Of a stretch of 64,000 nt of DNA, positions 9,624 through 20,084 are shown one piece after another. The position numbers and the translations under genes were made by a program. The notes beneath the pieces were generated by a model, which was not told where the DNA came from, searched no databases, and worked only from the letters and a program-made list of their open reading frames with translations. Origin of the DNA: Janthinobacterium agaricidamnosum NBRC 102515 = DSM 9628 (lineage in GTDB: Bacteria; Pseudomonadota; Gammaproteobacteria; Burkholderiales; Burkholderiaceae_D); NCBI RefSeq assembly GCF_000723165.1, contig NZ_HG322949.1, forward strand, positions 3,626,857 to 3,690,856, in the 5' to 3' direction. Within the stretch, counting starts at the first letter, position 1. Every line of letters starts with the position of its first letter.

Positions 9624-9652
9624 CTTAGAGACTCTTAGATTACTCTAAGACA

Positions 9653-9970
9653 TTATTTTTTTCGCAAATAGCGTACCACGAAGCCCGGGAACGCCAGCAC
9701 CAGGAACAGGCAGCCGGTGATCGCGTAGAATTCCCAGGTTTGCTGGAAGGTATTGCCGAGACGCGCTTCGAGACCGAACGCGGCGGCGCCGACGATGAAA
9801 TACAGTACCAGCATTTCCATCAGGCGCAGGAAGAACGGCTTGCGCCGCGCCTCCCCGTCCTTGCCCTGTTTCAATGCAACCAGGGCGAACACCTTTTCAT
9901 TGAAAAAAGGAAGATTAGCGGTGATCAGCGCAAGGGCGACCACTATCCAGCTCGAAGCGGCGGCGTCCAT
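9653..9970 (-). CDS. DUF2818 family small membrane protein at the end of the nuo operon
   Basis: A 105-residue protein with three hydrophobic segments at about 7-24, 47-66 and 80-99 and a basic C-terminus (RYLRKK). The start at 9970 follows the nuoN stop by two bases, with its ribosome-binding site inside nuoN; a longer in-frame extension upstream overlaps nuoN and is a shadow. The family has no assigned function that I know of. Its tight coupling to nuoN suggests a role in complex I assembly or stability, which is inference from position only. Confidence 0.85.
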   Translation of the reverse strand: MDAAASSWIVVALALITANLPFFNEKVFALVALKQGKDGEARRKPFFLRLMEMLVLYFIVGAAAFGLEARLGNTFQQTWEFYAITGCLFLVLAFPGFVVRYLRKK

Positions 9971-9972
9971 GA

Positions 9973-11457
9973 TCAGGTCGCCAAGGTTTTGGTGATTGCC
10001 GTCAGGCAAACAGCCAGCAAGGCGCCAGGATAGGCACCCAGGGCCAGCACCAGCACGCCGTTCAGGCTCAGCACGATGCGCATGTCCGCCTTGACGGCCA
10101 GCGGCGCGCTGTCGGTCGGCTCGTCGAACCACATCATCTTGACCACGCGCAGGTAGTAGAACGCGCCGATCAGCGAGAACATCACCGCCACGATGGTCAG
10201 CCAGATCTGGCCGGTGCCCAGCACGGCCTGCAGCACCGAGAACTTGGCGGCGAAGCCGATCATCGGCGGCACGCCGGCCAGCGAAAACATCATGATCGAC
10301 ATGACGACCGCGAACCATGGGCTGCGTTTGGCAAGGCCCTTGAAGTCGGCCAGTTCTTCCGCTTCGAAACCGGCGCGTGCCAGCAGCATGATGACACCGA
10401 AGCTGCCCAGCGTGGTCAGCACGTAGGCGATGATGTAGTACATCGCCGAACTGTAGGCATTGGCTGCGCCGGTGGTCACGCCGCCGACGGTGCCGGCCAT
10501 CAGGCCCAGCAGCACAAAGCCCATTTGCGCGATGGTCGAATAGGCCAGCATGCGTTTCAGGTTGGTTTGCGCGATGGCGGTCAGGTTACCGATCGCCAGC
10601 GACATCACGGCCAGGATCATCAGCATTTGCTGCCAGTCCTTTGCCATCGGCAGCAAGCCTTCGACCAGCAGGCGGATGCAGATCGCGAACGCGGCCAGTT
10701 TCGGCGCCGCGCCCAGCAACAGCGTGACGGCGGTCGGCGAACCTTGATACACGTCAGGCACCCACATGTGGAATGGCACGACGCCCAGTTTGAAGGCCAG
10801 GCCGGCAACCAAGAACACGATGCCGAATACCATGATGGTCGGATTGGCGGTGCCGCCGTCCAATGCCTGGCGCACCAGGCTCAGGTCCAGCGTGCCGGTG
10901 GCGCCGTACAGCATCGAGATACCGTACAACATGAAGCCGGACGCCAGCGCGCCGAGGATGAAGTATTTCATCGCCGCTTCGGTGGCCTTGCTATTGTCGC
11001 GGCGCAGCGCGATCAGGGCATACAGCGACAGCGACATCAATTCCAGGCCCAGGTAGATCGACAGGAAGTTATTCCCGGAAATCATGACCATCTGGCCCAG
11101 CATCGCGAACAATGCCAGCACATAGAATTCGCCGCCCAGGTTGCCGGACAACATATTGCGGTCGCCGGCATACGAACGCGAGTAGATCAGCGTCAGCGCC
11201 ACGGCGCCGTAGGTGCACAGCTTCAGCAGGTTCGACATCGGGTCCGACACGAACATATTGTTGAAGGTATAGACGGTGGTGCCGGCATTGAAGTCGACCA
11301 GCGTCAGGCCGGCGCAAACCGCCAGCGTCAGCAACGACAGGACGTAAGTGATCGAACGCTTGCCCTCGGACAGGAACATATCGATCAGCAAGATCGCCGA
11401 GGCGGCGATCAGCAGAAAGATTTCTGCGTAGAGCGGGATCAGGTTGGTGTTATTCAT
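9973..11457 (-). CDS. nuoN: NADH-quinone oxidoreductase subunit N
   Basis: A 494-residue antiporter-like membrane subunit of complex I, one of the three (L, M, N) that pump protons. About 14 hydrophobic segments are visible. The conserved core is present: [17 protein letters not shown] with the key Glu, [20 protein letters not shown], and [16 protein letters not shown]. Length is normal. It lies 21 bases downstream of nuoM and is translationally close to DUF2818. Confidence 0.97.
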   Translation of the reverse strand: MNNTNLIPLYAEIFLLIAASAILLIDMFLSEGKRSITYVLSLLTLAVCAGLTLVDFNAGTTVYTFNNMFVSDPMSNLLKLCTYGAVALTLIYSRSYAGDRNMLSGNLGGEFYVLALFAMLGQMVMISGNNFLSIYLGLELMSLSLYALIALRRDNSKATEAAMKYFILGALASGFMLYGISMLYGATGTLDLSLVRQALDGGTANPTIMVFGIVFLVAGLAFKLGVVPFHMWVPDVYQGSPTAVTLLLGAAPKLAAFAICIRLLVEGLLPMAKDWQQMLMILAVMSLAIGNLTAIAQTNLKRMLAYSTIAQMGFVLLGLMAGTVGGVTTGAANAYSSAMYYIIAYVLTTLGSFGVIMLLARAGFEAEELADFKGLAKRSPWFAVVMSIMMFSLAGVPPMIGFAAKFSVLQAVLGTGQIWLTIVAVMFSLIGAFYYLRVVKMMWFDEPTDSAPLAVKADMRIVLSLNGVLVLALGAYPGALLAVCLTAITKTLAT

Positions 11458-11478
11458 GTAAGTATGTTCCGTCTTTTT

Positions 11479-12978
11479 TTAAGGCAGCTTGGTCGTGGCG
11501 ACATGCTTGAGCAGGTCGGCGACCGAAGTTTGCATCGTGTCGGTGAACGGCGCCGGGTACAGGCCCATCACGAGTACGGCAATCGCCAACACGGCAAGGA
11601 TGAAGAATTCACGCTTGTTGACGTCGGTCAGCTCGGACACATGGTGGTTGGTGATCTTGCCGAAGATGACGCGCTTGCCCATCCACAGCGAGTAGGCCGC
11701 GCCCAGGATCAGGGCGGTCGCGGCCAGCATGCCGATCCAGAAATTGTATTGCACCGCACCGAGGATCACCATGAATTCGCCGACGAAACCGGAAGTCGCC
11801 GGCAAGCCGCAGTTGGCCATCGAGAAGAAGATGAAGAAGGCGGCAAATTTCGGCATGCGGTTCACGACGCCGCCGTAGTCGGCGATGTTACGGGTATGCA
11901 TGCGGTCGTACAGCACGCCGATCGACAGGAACATCGCACCGGAAATGAAACCGTGCGAAATCATTTGGGCGATACCGCCCTGCACCGAGATGTCGTTGAA
12001 CATGAAGAAGCCCAGCGTGACGAAACCCATGTGGGCGATCGACGAGTAGGCCACCAGTTTTTTCATGTCGGTCTGGACCAGCGCCACCAGGCCGATGTAG
12101 ATCACGGCGATCAGCGACAGCGCGATCATGAAGCCGGCCAGGTAGTGGCTGGCGTCCGGCGCGATCGGCAGGGAGAAACGCAGGAAACCGTAGGCGCCCA
12201 GCTTCAGCATGATCGCGGCCAGCACGGCGGAACCGCCGGTCGGCGCTTCGACGTGGACGTCCGGCAACCAGGTGTGCACCGGGAACATCGGCACCTTGAC
12301 GGCAAACGCCATCAGGAAGGCCAGGAAGATGAAGATCTGTTCCTTCATCGTCAGCGTTTTCGCATGCCACGCCAGGATGTCGAAGGTATCGGTCTGGTTG
12401 TACAGGTAGATGATGGCGACCAGCGTCAGCAGCGAGCCGAAAAAGGTGTACAGGAAGAACTTGAACGAGGCGTAGACCCGGTTGTAACCGCCCCACACGC
12501 CGATGATGATGAACATCGGGATCAGCGTCGCTTCAAAGAAGAAGTAGAACAGCAGGCCGTCCATCGCGGCGAACACGCCGATCATCAGGCCGGACAGGAT
12601 CAGGAACGCGCCCATGTACTGGGCGATGCGCTTCTCGATCACCTGCCATGCCGCGATCACCACGATCACCGAGATGAACGCGGTCAGCGGAATGAACCAC
12701 AGCGACAGGCCATCGATGCCGAGCGAGTAGAAAATGTTGAAACGCGCGATCCACGGCGCTTTTTCAACGAATTGCAAGCCGTGCGCGGCATTGTCGAAGT
12801 TCTGTATCAGCGGCAAGGTGACCAGCAAGCCGGCCAGCGAGCCGACCAGCGACAGCACGCGGGTGAAACCCGGCTTGTTATCGCGGCCGAGCGCCAGCAC
12901 CAGGACGCCGAACAGGATCGGCACCCAGATCGCCAGGCTCAGGTAAGGAGGTAGTGTAGAAATCGTTGACTGCATCAT
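11479..12978 (-). CDS. nuoM: NADH-quinone oxidoreductase subunit M
   Basis: A 499-residue antiporter-like proton-pumping subunit of the complex I membrane arm. Family motifs include FFEATLIPMFIIIGVWGG with the conserved Glu, FPVHTWLPDVHVEAPTGGSAVLAAIMLKLGAYG, and DMKKLVAYSSIAHMGFVTLG. It starts 27 bases after the nuoL stop and is followed by nuoN. Length and order are those of the standard 14-gene operon. Confidence 0.97.
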   Translation of the reverse strand: MMQSTISTLPPYLSLAIWVPILFGVLVLALGRDNKPGFTRVLSLVGSLAGLLVTLPLIQNFDNAAHGLQFVEKAPWIARFNIFYSLGIDGLSLWFIPLTAFISVIVVIAAWQVIEKRIAQYMGAFLILSGLMIGVFAAMDGLLFYFFFEATLIPMFIIIGVWGGYNRVYASFKFFLYTFFGSLLTLVAIIYLYNQTDTFDILAWHAKTLTMKEQIFIFLAFLMAFAVKVPMFPVHTWLPDVHVEAPTGGSAVLAAIMLKLGAYGFLRFSLPIAPDASHYLAGFMIALSLIAVIYIGLVALVQTDMKKLVAYSSIAHMGFVTLGFFMFNDISVQGGIAQMISHGFISGAMFLSIGVLYDRMHTRNIADYGGVVNRMPKFAAFFIFFSMANCGLPATSGFVGEFMVILGAVQYNFWIGMLAATALILGAAYSLWMGKRVIFGKITNHHVSELTDVNKREFFILAVLAIAVLVMGLYPAPFTDTMQTSVADLLKHVATTKLP

Positions 12979-13005
12979 GGTTCTCAGTATTCTTATCAGG
13001 TCAGC

Positions 13006-15099
13006 TTACTTAGCGGGCCAGAATGGCAGGAAATAGATCAGAGCGCCGAGCACGCCGAGTATCATCACGAAGGCATAGTGATAGATGTACCCGGTTTGCA
13101 GGATGCGCGACAAGGCCGAGATCCAGCCCACCAGCTTGGCGCTGCCGTTCACCACGAAGCCGTCGATCAGTTTTTTGTCGCCGATGTTCCACAGGCCGTT
13201 ACCCAGCAAACGGGCGCCGCCGGCGAACACGACTTCATTGAACTTGTCCATGTAGTACTTATTGTCCAGCAAGGTATGGATCGCCTTGAATTTCGCAAAG
13301 AACCAGGCCGGCACGCGCGGATTGACCATGTAGCAGTAGTACGCCGATACCACGCCGGCCAGGGCCAGCCAGAACGGCAAGGTGGTCAGGCCGTGGATCG
13401 CCATCGCCAGCGGGCCATGGAATTCATGCGCCAGCTCTTCCATCGCATGGTGGTTTTCGCCGACGAAGATCACGCCCTTGAAGAAATCGCCGAACAGCAT
13501 CGGGCCGATCGCCAGGTAGCCGATGATCACCGAAGGGATTGCCAGCATCACCAGCGGGAACCAGACCACGAATGGCGATTCATGCGGTTTCTGGCCTGGC
13601 GCCAGGCCGTGATGGGCGTGCTCGTCTTCTTCGTCGTCATGGTGCGCATCGTGGTCGTCGTGGGCGCCATGGGCAGCCGCGTGATGATCGTCATGCGCAT
13701 CGTGCGCGTGGGCCTGGCCGAAACGCTCCTTGCCGTGGAATACCAGGAAGTACATGCGGAACGAATAGAACGCGGTCACGAACACGCCGGCCAGCACCGC
13801 GAAGTTGGCGAAACCGGCACCCCAGATATGGGTTTCGGCAACGGCTTCGATGATGCTGTCCTTCGAGTAGAAACCGGCGAAGAACGGCGTGCCGATCAGG
13901 GCCAGCGAACCGAGCAAGGAAGTGATCCAGGTGATCGGCATGTATTTGCGCAGGCCGCCCATGTTGCGGATGTCCTGGTCGTGGTGCATGCCGATGATGA
14001 CCGAACCGGCGCCGAGGAACAGCAGCGCCTTGAAGAATGCGTGGGTCATCAGGTGGAATACCGCCACCGAGTACGCCGACGAACCCAGCGCCACCGTCAT
14101 GTAGCCCAGCTGCGACAGCGTCGAGTAAGCGACCACGCGCTTGATGTCGTTCTGGATGATGCCCAGGAAACCCATGAACAGCGCCGTGATCGAACCGATC
14201 ACCAGGATGAACGACAAGGCGGTATCGGACAATTCAAACAGCGGCGACATGCGCGACACCATGAAGATGCCGGCGGTAACCATGGTTGCGGCATGGATCA
14301 GCGCCGAAATCGGGGTCGGGCCTTCCATCGAATCGGGCAGCCATACGTGCAGCGGGAATTGCGCCGACTTGCCCATCGCGCCGATGAACAGGCAGATGCA
14401 GGCCACGGTCAGCAAGGCCCAGTCGGTGCCTGGCAAGGTCAGCAGCGACAGTGCTTCGCGCTTGGCGAATACTTCCTGGTAATTCATGCTGCCGGCGTAG
14501 GCCAGCAGCAGGCCGATGCCGAGGATGAAACCGAAGTCGCCGACGCGGTTGACCAGGAACGCCTTCATGTTCGCCACGATCGCGGTCGGGCGGGTGTACC
14601 AGAAGCCGATCAGCAGGTACGAGACCAGGCCCACCGCTTCCCAACCGAAGAACAGTTGCAGGAAGTTATTGGCCATCACCAGCATCAGCATCGAGAAGGT
14701 GAACAGCGAGATGTAGGAAAAGAAGCGGTTGTAGCCTTCGTCGTCCTTCATGTAGCCGATCGTGTAAATGTGCACCATCAGCGAGACGAACGTGACCACG
14801 CACATCATCATCGCCGACAGCGCATCAATCTGGAATCCGATTTCGAATTTCAGGGTGCCGACCGTCATCCAGTGATAGATGGTGCCGTTGAAACTGTCGC
14901 CGTCGAGCACGCCGAGCAGCGTCTGCACCGACAGGATCAGTGCAATCAGTACGCCCAGGATCGTCGCGGTATGCGACGTCTTGCGTCCGACCAAATTACC
15001 CAGGAACTGGGTGCCAAGCAAGCCTGCAATCGCGGCACCGGCCAGCGGCGCCAGCGGTACGGCAAGAAGGAGGTTAGGGTTGAGTATTTGCCCCGCCAT
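13006..15099 (-). CDS. nuoL: NADH-quinone oxidoreductase subunit L
   Basis: A 697-residue distal proton-pumping subunit of complex I. The core is standard: FFGWEAVGLVSYLLIGFW, FPLHVWLPDSMEGPTPISALIHAATMVTAGIF and DIKRVVAYSTLSQLGYM. The C-terminal lateral helix region is present. Unusual is an insertion at residues about 462-507 (DNA 13579-13716) made almost only of His, Asp, Glu, Ala and Gly, placed in the hydrophilic loop after the conserved FRMYFLVFHGKERF. It may bind divalent metal; its length is unusual in my experience of the family. nuoK lies 47 bases upstream. Confidence 0.97.
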   Translation of the reverse strand: MAGQILNPNLLLAVPLAPLAGAAIAGLLGTQFLGNLVGRKTSHTATILGVLIALILSVQTLLGVLDGDSFNGTIYHWMTVGTLKFEIGFQIDALSAMMMCVVTFVSLMVHIYTIGYMKDDEGYNRFFSYISLFTFSMLMLVMANNFLQLFFGWEAVGLVSYLLIGFWYTRPTAIVANMKAFLVNRVGDFGFILGIGLLLAYAGSMNYQEVFAKREALSLLTLPGTDWALLTVACICLFIGAMGKSAQFPLHVWLPDSMEGPTPISALIHAATMVTAGIFMVSRMSPLFELSDTALSFILVIGSITALFMGFLGIIQNDIKRVVAYSTLSQLGYMTVALGSSAYSVAVFHLMTHAFFKALLFLGAGSVIIGMHHDQDIRNMGGLRKYMPITWITSLLGSLALIGTPFFAGFYSKDSIIEAVAETHIWGAGFANFAVLAGVFVTAFYSFRMYFLVFHGKERFGQAHAHDAHDDHHAAAHGAHDDHDAHHDDEEDEHAHHGLAPGQKPHESPFVVWFPLVMLAIPSVIIGYLAIGPMLFGDFFKGVIFVGENHHAMEELAHEFHGPLAMAIHGLTTLPFWLALAGVVSAYYCYMVNPRVPAWFFAKFKAIHTLLDNKYYMDKFNEVVFAGGARLLGNGLWNIGDKKLIDGFVVNGSAKLVGWISALSRILQTGYIYHYAFVMILGVLGALIYFLPFWPAK

Positions 15100-15146
15100 G
15101 ATGAACCTTAATCGTTATTATTCGAGGAGATCGAGTGTGAAAATCA

Positions 15147-15455
15147 TCAGCCTTTGAGGCTGTCCAGGTCTTCCACATTGATGGTGTCCAGATTACGGAA
15201 CATCACCACCAGAATCGCCAGTCCGATCGCCGATTCAGCGGCGGCTACCGTCAGGATGAAGAAAACGAAGATCTGCCCGGCCGCGTCGCCCAGGTAATGC
15301 GAAAACGCGATGAAATTCATGTTCACCGCCAGCAGCATCAATTCGATGGCCATCAGCAGTACGATGATGTTCTTGCGGTTCAGGAAAATCCCGACGATCG
15401 AGATCGCGAACAGGATCGCGCCCAGGATCAGGTAGTGTGCGAGCGATAGTGTCAT
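15147..15455 (-). CDS. nuoK: NADH-quinone oxidoreductase subunit K
   Basis: A 102-residue membrane subunit of complex I with three transmembrane helices, the usual length. The two conserved membrane glutamates appear in [16 protein letters not shown] and [17 protein letters not shown]. Its ATG overlaps the nuoJ stop codon in an ATGA motif, indicating translational coupling. nuoL follows after a 47-base gap, the longest gap among the membrane-arm genes L, M and N. Confidence 0.97.
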   Translation of the reverse strand: MTLSLAHYLILGAILFAISIVGIFLNRKNIIVLLMAIELMLLAVNMNFIAFSHYLGDAAGQIFVFFILTVAAAESAIGLAILVVMFRNLDTINVEDLDSLKG

Positions 15456-16081
15456 GGTGCCTCCTTAACTTCTGCAGCCGGCGCAGGGCGCTCGACCACC
15501 GCATCCATCTTGACGATTTTCAGGCGGTCGTTGCGGCGTACGCGTACCGCGTCGCCCGGTTGGAAATACTTGGTGTCCTTGCGCTTGCGCAGTGTCAGCG
15601 CGACGGCCGCGACGATCGCCACCAGCAATACCACCGCCGCGATTTCAAACGCGTAGACGTATTTGGTGTAGATCAGCATGCCCAGTTCCTTGGTGCCGCC
15701 GATATTGCCGCCAGCGGCGGCGCGCGGTTCGAATTCCAGGAAACCGCGCCACAGCACCGCCGCCATTTCCAGCACGATGACGACGCCGACGCAGGCCGCC
15801 AGCGGCAGGTAGCCCCAGAAACCTTCGCGCATCTTGTCTGTATTTATATCCAACATCATGACCACGAACAGGAACAGCACCATCACGGCGCCCACGTAGA
15901 CCAGTACCAGCACGATGGCCAGGAATTCAGCTTGCAGCAGCATCCAGATGCCGGCGGCGGAAAAGAACGACAGCACCAGGAACAGCACGGCGTGAACCGG
16001 GTTGCGGGCCGTGATTACGCGGGTCGCGGCCAGGATCAGCACCACCGAGAATGCGTAAAACAGAAAAGTTTTAAAGTCCAT
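15452..16081 (-). CDS. nuoJ: NADH-quinone oxidoreductase subunit J
   Basis: A 209-residue membrane subunit of complex I. Five hydrophobic segments are visible in the first 165 residues, including the conserved [20 protein letters not shown]. The C-terminal tail (about 170-209) is hydrophilic and charged, ending in [11 protein letters not shown], and lies outside the membrane core. nuoI lies 64 bases upstream; nuoK overlaps at the 3' end. Confidence 0.96.
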   Translation of the reverse strand: MDFKTFLFYAFSVVLILAATRVITARNPVHAVLFLVLSFFSAAGIWMLLQAEFLAIVLVLVYVGAVMVLFLFVVMMLDINTDKMREGFWGYLPLAACVGVVIVLEMAAVLWRGFLEFEPRAAAGGNIGGTKELGMLIYTKYVYAFEIAAVVLLVAIVAAVALTLRKRKDTKYFQPGDAVRVRRNDRLKIVKMDAVVERPAPAAEVKEAP

Positions 16082-16145
16082 AAAAAACCCAATAGACGTA
16101 CAGATGAACGACAGTTGCGCCGCGGTCTACACCGCGGCGCAGCGG

Positions 16146-16634
16146 TCAGCGATAAGGTGCGTCGACAGCGCGCGCGGCGGCGATTTCGTTTTCATAACGA
16201 TCGCCCACGGCCAGCAACATCTCTTTCGTGTAATACAGGTCGCCGCGTTTTTCGCCGTGGTATTCCAGCACGTGGGTCTCGACGATCGAATCGACCGGGC
16301 AAGACTCTTCGCAGAAACCGCAGAAGATGCACTTGGTCAGATCGATGTCGTAGCGGGTGGTACGGCGCGAACCGTCGTCGCGCTGTTCCGATTCGATCGT
16401 GATGGCCATCGCCGGGCACACCGCTTCGCACAATTTGCAGGCGATGCAGCGCTCTTCCCCGTTCGGGTAGCGGCGCAGCGCGTGCAAGCCGCGGAAGCGT
16501 GGCGAGATCGGCGTTTTCTCTTCCGGGAATTGCACCGTAATCTTGCGGGAAAACATGTATTTCCCTGTCAGGGCCATGCCCTTGATCAACTCGCCCAATA
16601 ACAGGCTGCTGAAAAAATCTTTTACCTTGTCCAT
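16146..16634 (-). CDS. nuoI: NADH-quinone oxidoreductase subunit I
   Basis: A 162-residue peripheral subunit carrying two [4Fe-4S] clusters (N6a and N6b) that pass electrons toward the quinone site. Both ferredoxin motifs are intact: [14 protein letters not shown] and [16 protein letters not shown]. The N-terminal [19 protein letters not shown] helix is typical. It starts 12 bases after nuoH ends and precedes nuoJ. Its clusters would be supplied by the isc system at 43578-49368. Confidence 0.97.
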   Translation of the reverse strand: MDKVKDFFSSLLLGELIKGMALTGKYMFSRKITVQFPEEKTPISPRFRGLHALRRYPNGEERCIACKLCEAVCPAMAITIESEQRDDGSRRTTRYDIDLTKCIFCGFCEESCPVDSIVETHVLEYHGEKRGDLYYTKEMLLAVGDRYENEIAAARAVDAPYR

Positions 16635-16646
16635 TCTATCGCTCTC

Positions 16647-17732
16647 TTACTTCCAAATATTCCAGGATGTCTGCATCCAGATAGCGACGATAACCAGGTA
16701 GGCCAGCGTCAACGGGATAAACACTTTCCAGCCCAGTCGCATGATCTGGTCATAACGGTAGCGTGGGAAAGTACCGCGCACCCAGATGAACACCGACACG
16801 ATCAGGAAGGTTTTTGCAAACAGCCAGAAGAAGCCGCCGAAACCGCCCCAGAATTCGAGGAACTTGAATGGCGCGGCCCAGCCGCCGAGGAACATGATCG
16901 AACCCAGCGCGCCGATCAGTATCATGTTGGCGTATTCGGCCAGCATGAACATGGCATAGGCCATGCCCGAGTACTCGACCATGTGGCCGGCGACGATTTC
17001 CGATTCGCCTTCGACGACGTCGAACGGATGGCGGTTGGTTTCAGCCAGGCCCGAGGTCAGGTAGATCACGAACAGCGGCAGCAATGGCAGCCAGTTCCAC
17101 GACAGCAGGCTGGCGCCATGGTCGGCGAAGTAACCCTTGCCCTGGCCGGCGACGATATCGATGAAGTTCAGCGAACCGGACACCATCAGCACCACCACCA
17201 GCACGAAACCCATCGGGATTTCGTAGGAAATCATTTGCGCCGAGGCGCGCATCGCCCCCATGAACGAGTACTTCGAGTTCGAGGCCCAGCCGGCGATGAT
17301 GATGCCGTAGACTTCCAGCGAAGTGATCGCCAGCAACAGCAGCAAGCCGGCATTGACGTTAGCCAATACCGCTTCCGGACCGAACGGCACCACCGACCAG
17401 GCGGCCAGCGCCGGCATAATGGTCATGATCGGACCCAGCACGAACAAACCCTTGCTCGACTTGGCTGGAACGATGATTTCCTTCAACAGCAATTTCAGCG
17501 CATCGGCGATCGGCTGCAGCAAGCCCAGCGGGCCGACCCGGTTCGGGCCGACGCGGATCTGGATCCAGCCGATCAGCTTGCGTTCCCACAAGGTGGCGTA
17601 AGCTACCAGGCCCATCAACGGCAGCAGCACGCAGACGATCTTGATCATGGTCCAGATCAGCGGCCACACCGGCGCCAGGAAGCTGCTCGCGCCGGCTTGG
17701 TTGATGACGGTAACGAATTCAGGCAGAGCCAT
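16647..17732 (-). CDS. nuoH: NADH-quinone oxidoreductase subunit H
   Basis: A 361-residue membrane subunit forming much of the quinone-binding cavity. Hallmarks are [36 protein letters not shown] and [21 protein letters not shown], plus the C-terminal [13 protein letters not shown]. Eight hydrophobic segments are visible. Its ATG shares one base with the nuoG stop codon (TGATG), so the two genes are translationally coupled. Confidence 0.97.
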   Translation of the reverse strand: MALPEFVTVINQAGASSFLAPVWPLIWTMIKIVCVLLPLMGLVAYATLWERKLIGWIQIRVGPNRVGPLGLLQPIADALKLLLKEIIVPAKSSKGLFVLGPIMTIMPALAAWSVVPFGPEAVLANVNAGLLLLLAITSLEVYGIIIAGWASNSKYSFMGAMRASAQMISYEIPMGFVLVVVLMVSGSLNFIDIVAGQGKGYFADHGASLLSWNWLPLLPLFVIYLTSGLAETNRHPFDVVEGESEIVAGHMVEYSGMAYAMFMLAEYANMILIGALGSIMFLGGWAAPFKFLEFWGGFGGFFWLFAKTFLIVSVFIWVRGTFPRYRYDQIMRLGWKVFIPLTLAYLVIVAIWMQTSWNIWK

Positions 17733-20065
17733 CAGATATTCCCCTCTGCTTTTTCAACGGTGATGGCGCCAAACATGCCACCCAGGGTCGACGTCGAGAC
17801 ATGCGCCGCCGCTACCCGCACCACATTGGCCGGCAAGCCGGCATGAATCGACGCCACCAGGATCGCGCTGCCGGAGCCTTGCGATACCTTGACTTTGTCG
17901 CCCGATTTGACATTAATCCGTTGCGCCAGGGCGGCTGGCAAGTGGGCCAGCGGAGCGGCGCCGTCGACCGTGCGCTGCAGCGGTTCGGAGCGGCGCACCA
18001 GTGCGTCGGCGAAATAGATCGGCACGTCGGCCAGGCGTTCCAGCGCAGCGGAAGGCGCGGCGTAGCCGGCGGCTTGCAACGAGGCCTTGGCAACGTTGTT
18101 CAACTGCTGCGACAGGTCGGTGGTGCCGGCGCCGAACGCTTCGTCGCGGACCGCTTCCGAAGTGTCGTAGTCGAAACCGCTCAAGCCGAGGATGTTGCCC
18201 AATACGCGCAACACTTTCCAGGCCGGGCGGGTTTCAGCCAACGGCTTGACGGTGCCGTTGAAACTTTGCAGGCGGCCTTCGCAATTGACGAAGGAACCCG
18301 AGGTTTCAGCGAACGGCGCGACCGGCAGCAATACGTCGGCGTAATCCATGCCGTGCTTGAACGACGACATGACCACCACCATCTCGGCCTGTTTCAGGGC
18401 GGCGCTGGCGGCTTGCGGGTTGGCGCTGTCGAGTTCCGGCTCGGCGTGCAGCAGCAGGTACGCTTTTTTCGGCGCGCTGAATGCCGGCGCGGCGTGTTTC
18501 GCGGTGGCCTTGACCAGGTGCGCGCCGACGGTGTTGGCGGCTTCGGTCAGGTAGCCCAGCTTGGCGCCGGTCTGTTCGGCGATCCACTGTGCGGCGGCGT
18601 GCAATTGCGACGCTTGCGGGTGTTGCGTTGCCGCGTTACCCAGCAAGACCGCGCCATGGTCGCCGGCCATCAGGCTGGCGGCGATCGCGATGGCCGTGTC
18701 GGAAGCGGCAATCGCTTCGAAACCGGCTGGTACGGCAATTTCTTTCGCTTGCGCCACTGCCACGACCACTTCCGACAAGGCCGCCAGCCAGTCGCCCGGC
18801 GCGACGATCAGCTTGTTGGCCACGTTGATCAATTGATCGTCGTCGGACGCGTGCAGGATCGACAGCTTGGCGCCGCCCTTGACGGACGCGCGCAAACGGG
18901 TCGCCAGCAATGGATGGTCCTTGCGCAGGAACGAGCCGATGACGAAGGCGCGCTTGATTTGCGCGAATTCGGTGATCGGCATGCCCAGCCACGGCGTGAC
19001 TTGACCGTCCAGCGCGAAGTCGGTTTGACGCAGGCGGAAATCGATGTTGTCGCTGCCGATGCCGCTGGTCAGTTTTTTCAGCAATACCAGTTCTTCGACG
19101 GTCGAATGCGGCGTCGCCAGTGCGGCGATGGCGTCGGCGCCATGTTCATGCTTGATGTTTTTCAAGCCGTGGGCCACGTATTCGAGCGCGGTTTGCCAAT
19201 CGACTTCTTTCCACTCGTTGCCTTGTTTCAGCATCGGCGAGGTCAGGCGTTCGGCACTGTCCAGCGCTTCGTACGAGAAACGGTCCTTGTCGGAAATCCA
19301 GCACTCGTTGACGTCTTCGTTTTCCAGCGGCAGTACGCGCTTGACCTTGCCAGCCTTGACTTGCACGATCAGGTTCGCGCCCAGGCCGTCATGCGGGCTG
19401 ACCGATTTGCGGCGCGACAATTCCCAGGTACGGGCGCTGTAGCGGAACGGTTTCGAGGTCAGTGCGCCGACCGGGCACAGGTCGATCATATTGCCCGACA
19501 GTTCGGAATCGACCGATTGGCCGACAAACGAGACGATTTCGGAATGTTCGCCGCGGCCGATCATGCCCAGCTCCATCACGCCGGCCACTTCCTGGCCAAA
19601 ACGTACGCAACGGGTGCACTGGATGCAACGGGCCATCTCTTGCATCGACACCAGCGGACCGGCTTCCTTCGGCTTGACGACGCGCTTGTCTTCCTTGTAG
19701 CGCGATTCGCCGCTGCCGTAGCCGACCGCCAGATCCTGCAATTGGCACTCGCCGCCCTGATCGCAGATAGGGCAATCGAGCGGGTGGTTAATCAACAGGA
19801 ATTCCATTACCGACTTTTGCGCCTGCACCGCCTTGTCGCTGGCGGAGCGCACGATCATGCCGGCGCTGACCGGGGTCGCGCAAGCTGGCAAAGGCTTGGG
19901 CGCCTTTTCCACTTCGACCAGGCACATGCGGCAGTTCGCTGCGATCGACAATTTCTTGTGATAGCAGAAGTGCGGAATGTAAGTTCCCAATTTGTTGGCG
20001 GCGTCCATCACCATGCTGCCAGCAGGGACTTCGACTTTTTTGCCGTCTATTTCGATTTCAACCAT
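17732..20065 (-). CDS. nuoG: NADH-quinone oxidoreductase subunit G
   Basis: A 777-residue peripheral-arm subunit with several iron-sulfur clusters. The N-terminal [2Fe-2S] ligands are in [31 protein letters not shown], a His/Cys [4Fe-4S] site in [19 protein letters not shown], and a further site in [18 protein letters not shown] molybdopterin-oxidoreductase-like domain follows from about 220 and is probably not catalytic, as in other NuoG proteins. nuoF precedes it by 19 bases. Confidence 0.97.
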   Translation of the reverse strand: MVEIEIDGKKVEVPAGSMVMDAANKLGTYIPHFCYHKKLSIAANCRMCLVEVEKAPKPLPACATPVSAGMIVRSASDKAVQAQKSVMEFLLINHPLDCPICDQGGECQLQDLAVGYGSGESRYKEDKRVVKPKEAGPLVSMQEMARCIQCTRCVRFGQEVAGVMELGMIGRGEHSEIVSFVGQSVDSELSGNMIDLCPVGALTSKPFRYSARTWELSRRKSVSPHDGLGANLIVQVKAGKVKRVLPLENEDVNECWISDKDRFSYEALDSAERLTSPMLKQGNEWKEVDWQTALEYVAHGLKNIKHEHGADAIAALATPHSTVEELVLLKKLTSGIGSDNIDFRLRQTDFALDGQVTPWLGMPITEFAQIKRAFVIGSFLRKDHPLLATRLRASVKGGAKLSILHASDDDQLINVANKLIVAPGDWLAALSEVVVAVAQAKEIAVPAGFEAIAASDTAIAIAASLMAGDHGAVLLGNAATQHPQASQLHAAAQWIAEQTGAKLGYLTEAANTVGAHLVKATAKHAAPAFSAPKKAYLLLHAEPELDSANPQAASAALKQAEMVVVMSSFKHGMDYADVLLPVAPFAETSGSFVNCEGRLQSFNGTVKPLAETRPAWKVLRVLGNILGLSGFDYDTSEAVRDEAFGAGTTDLSQQLNNVAKASLQAAGYAAPSAALERLADVPIYFADALVRRSEPLQRTVDGAAPLAHLPAALAQRINVKSGDKVKVSQGSGSAILVASIHAGLPANVVRVAAAHVSTSTLGGMFGAITVEKAEGNI

Positions 20066-20084
20066 GGATCGTTACCTGACGCGC

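Noticed and set aside
10525..12954. 809-codon plus-strand frame opposite nuoM and nuoN
   Set aside because: Same effect of high-GC codon use on the antisense strand; His/Gln/Arg-rich with no domain.
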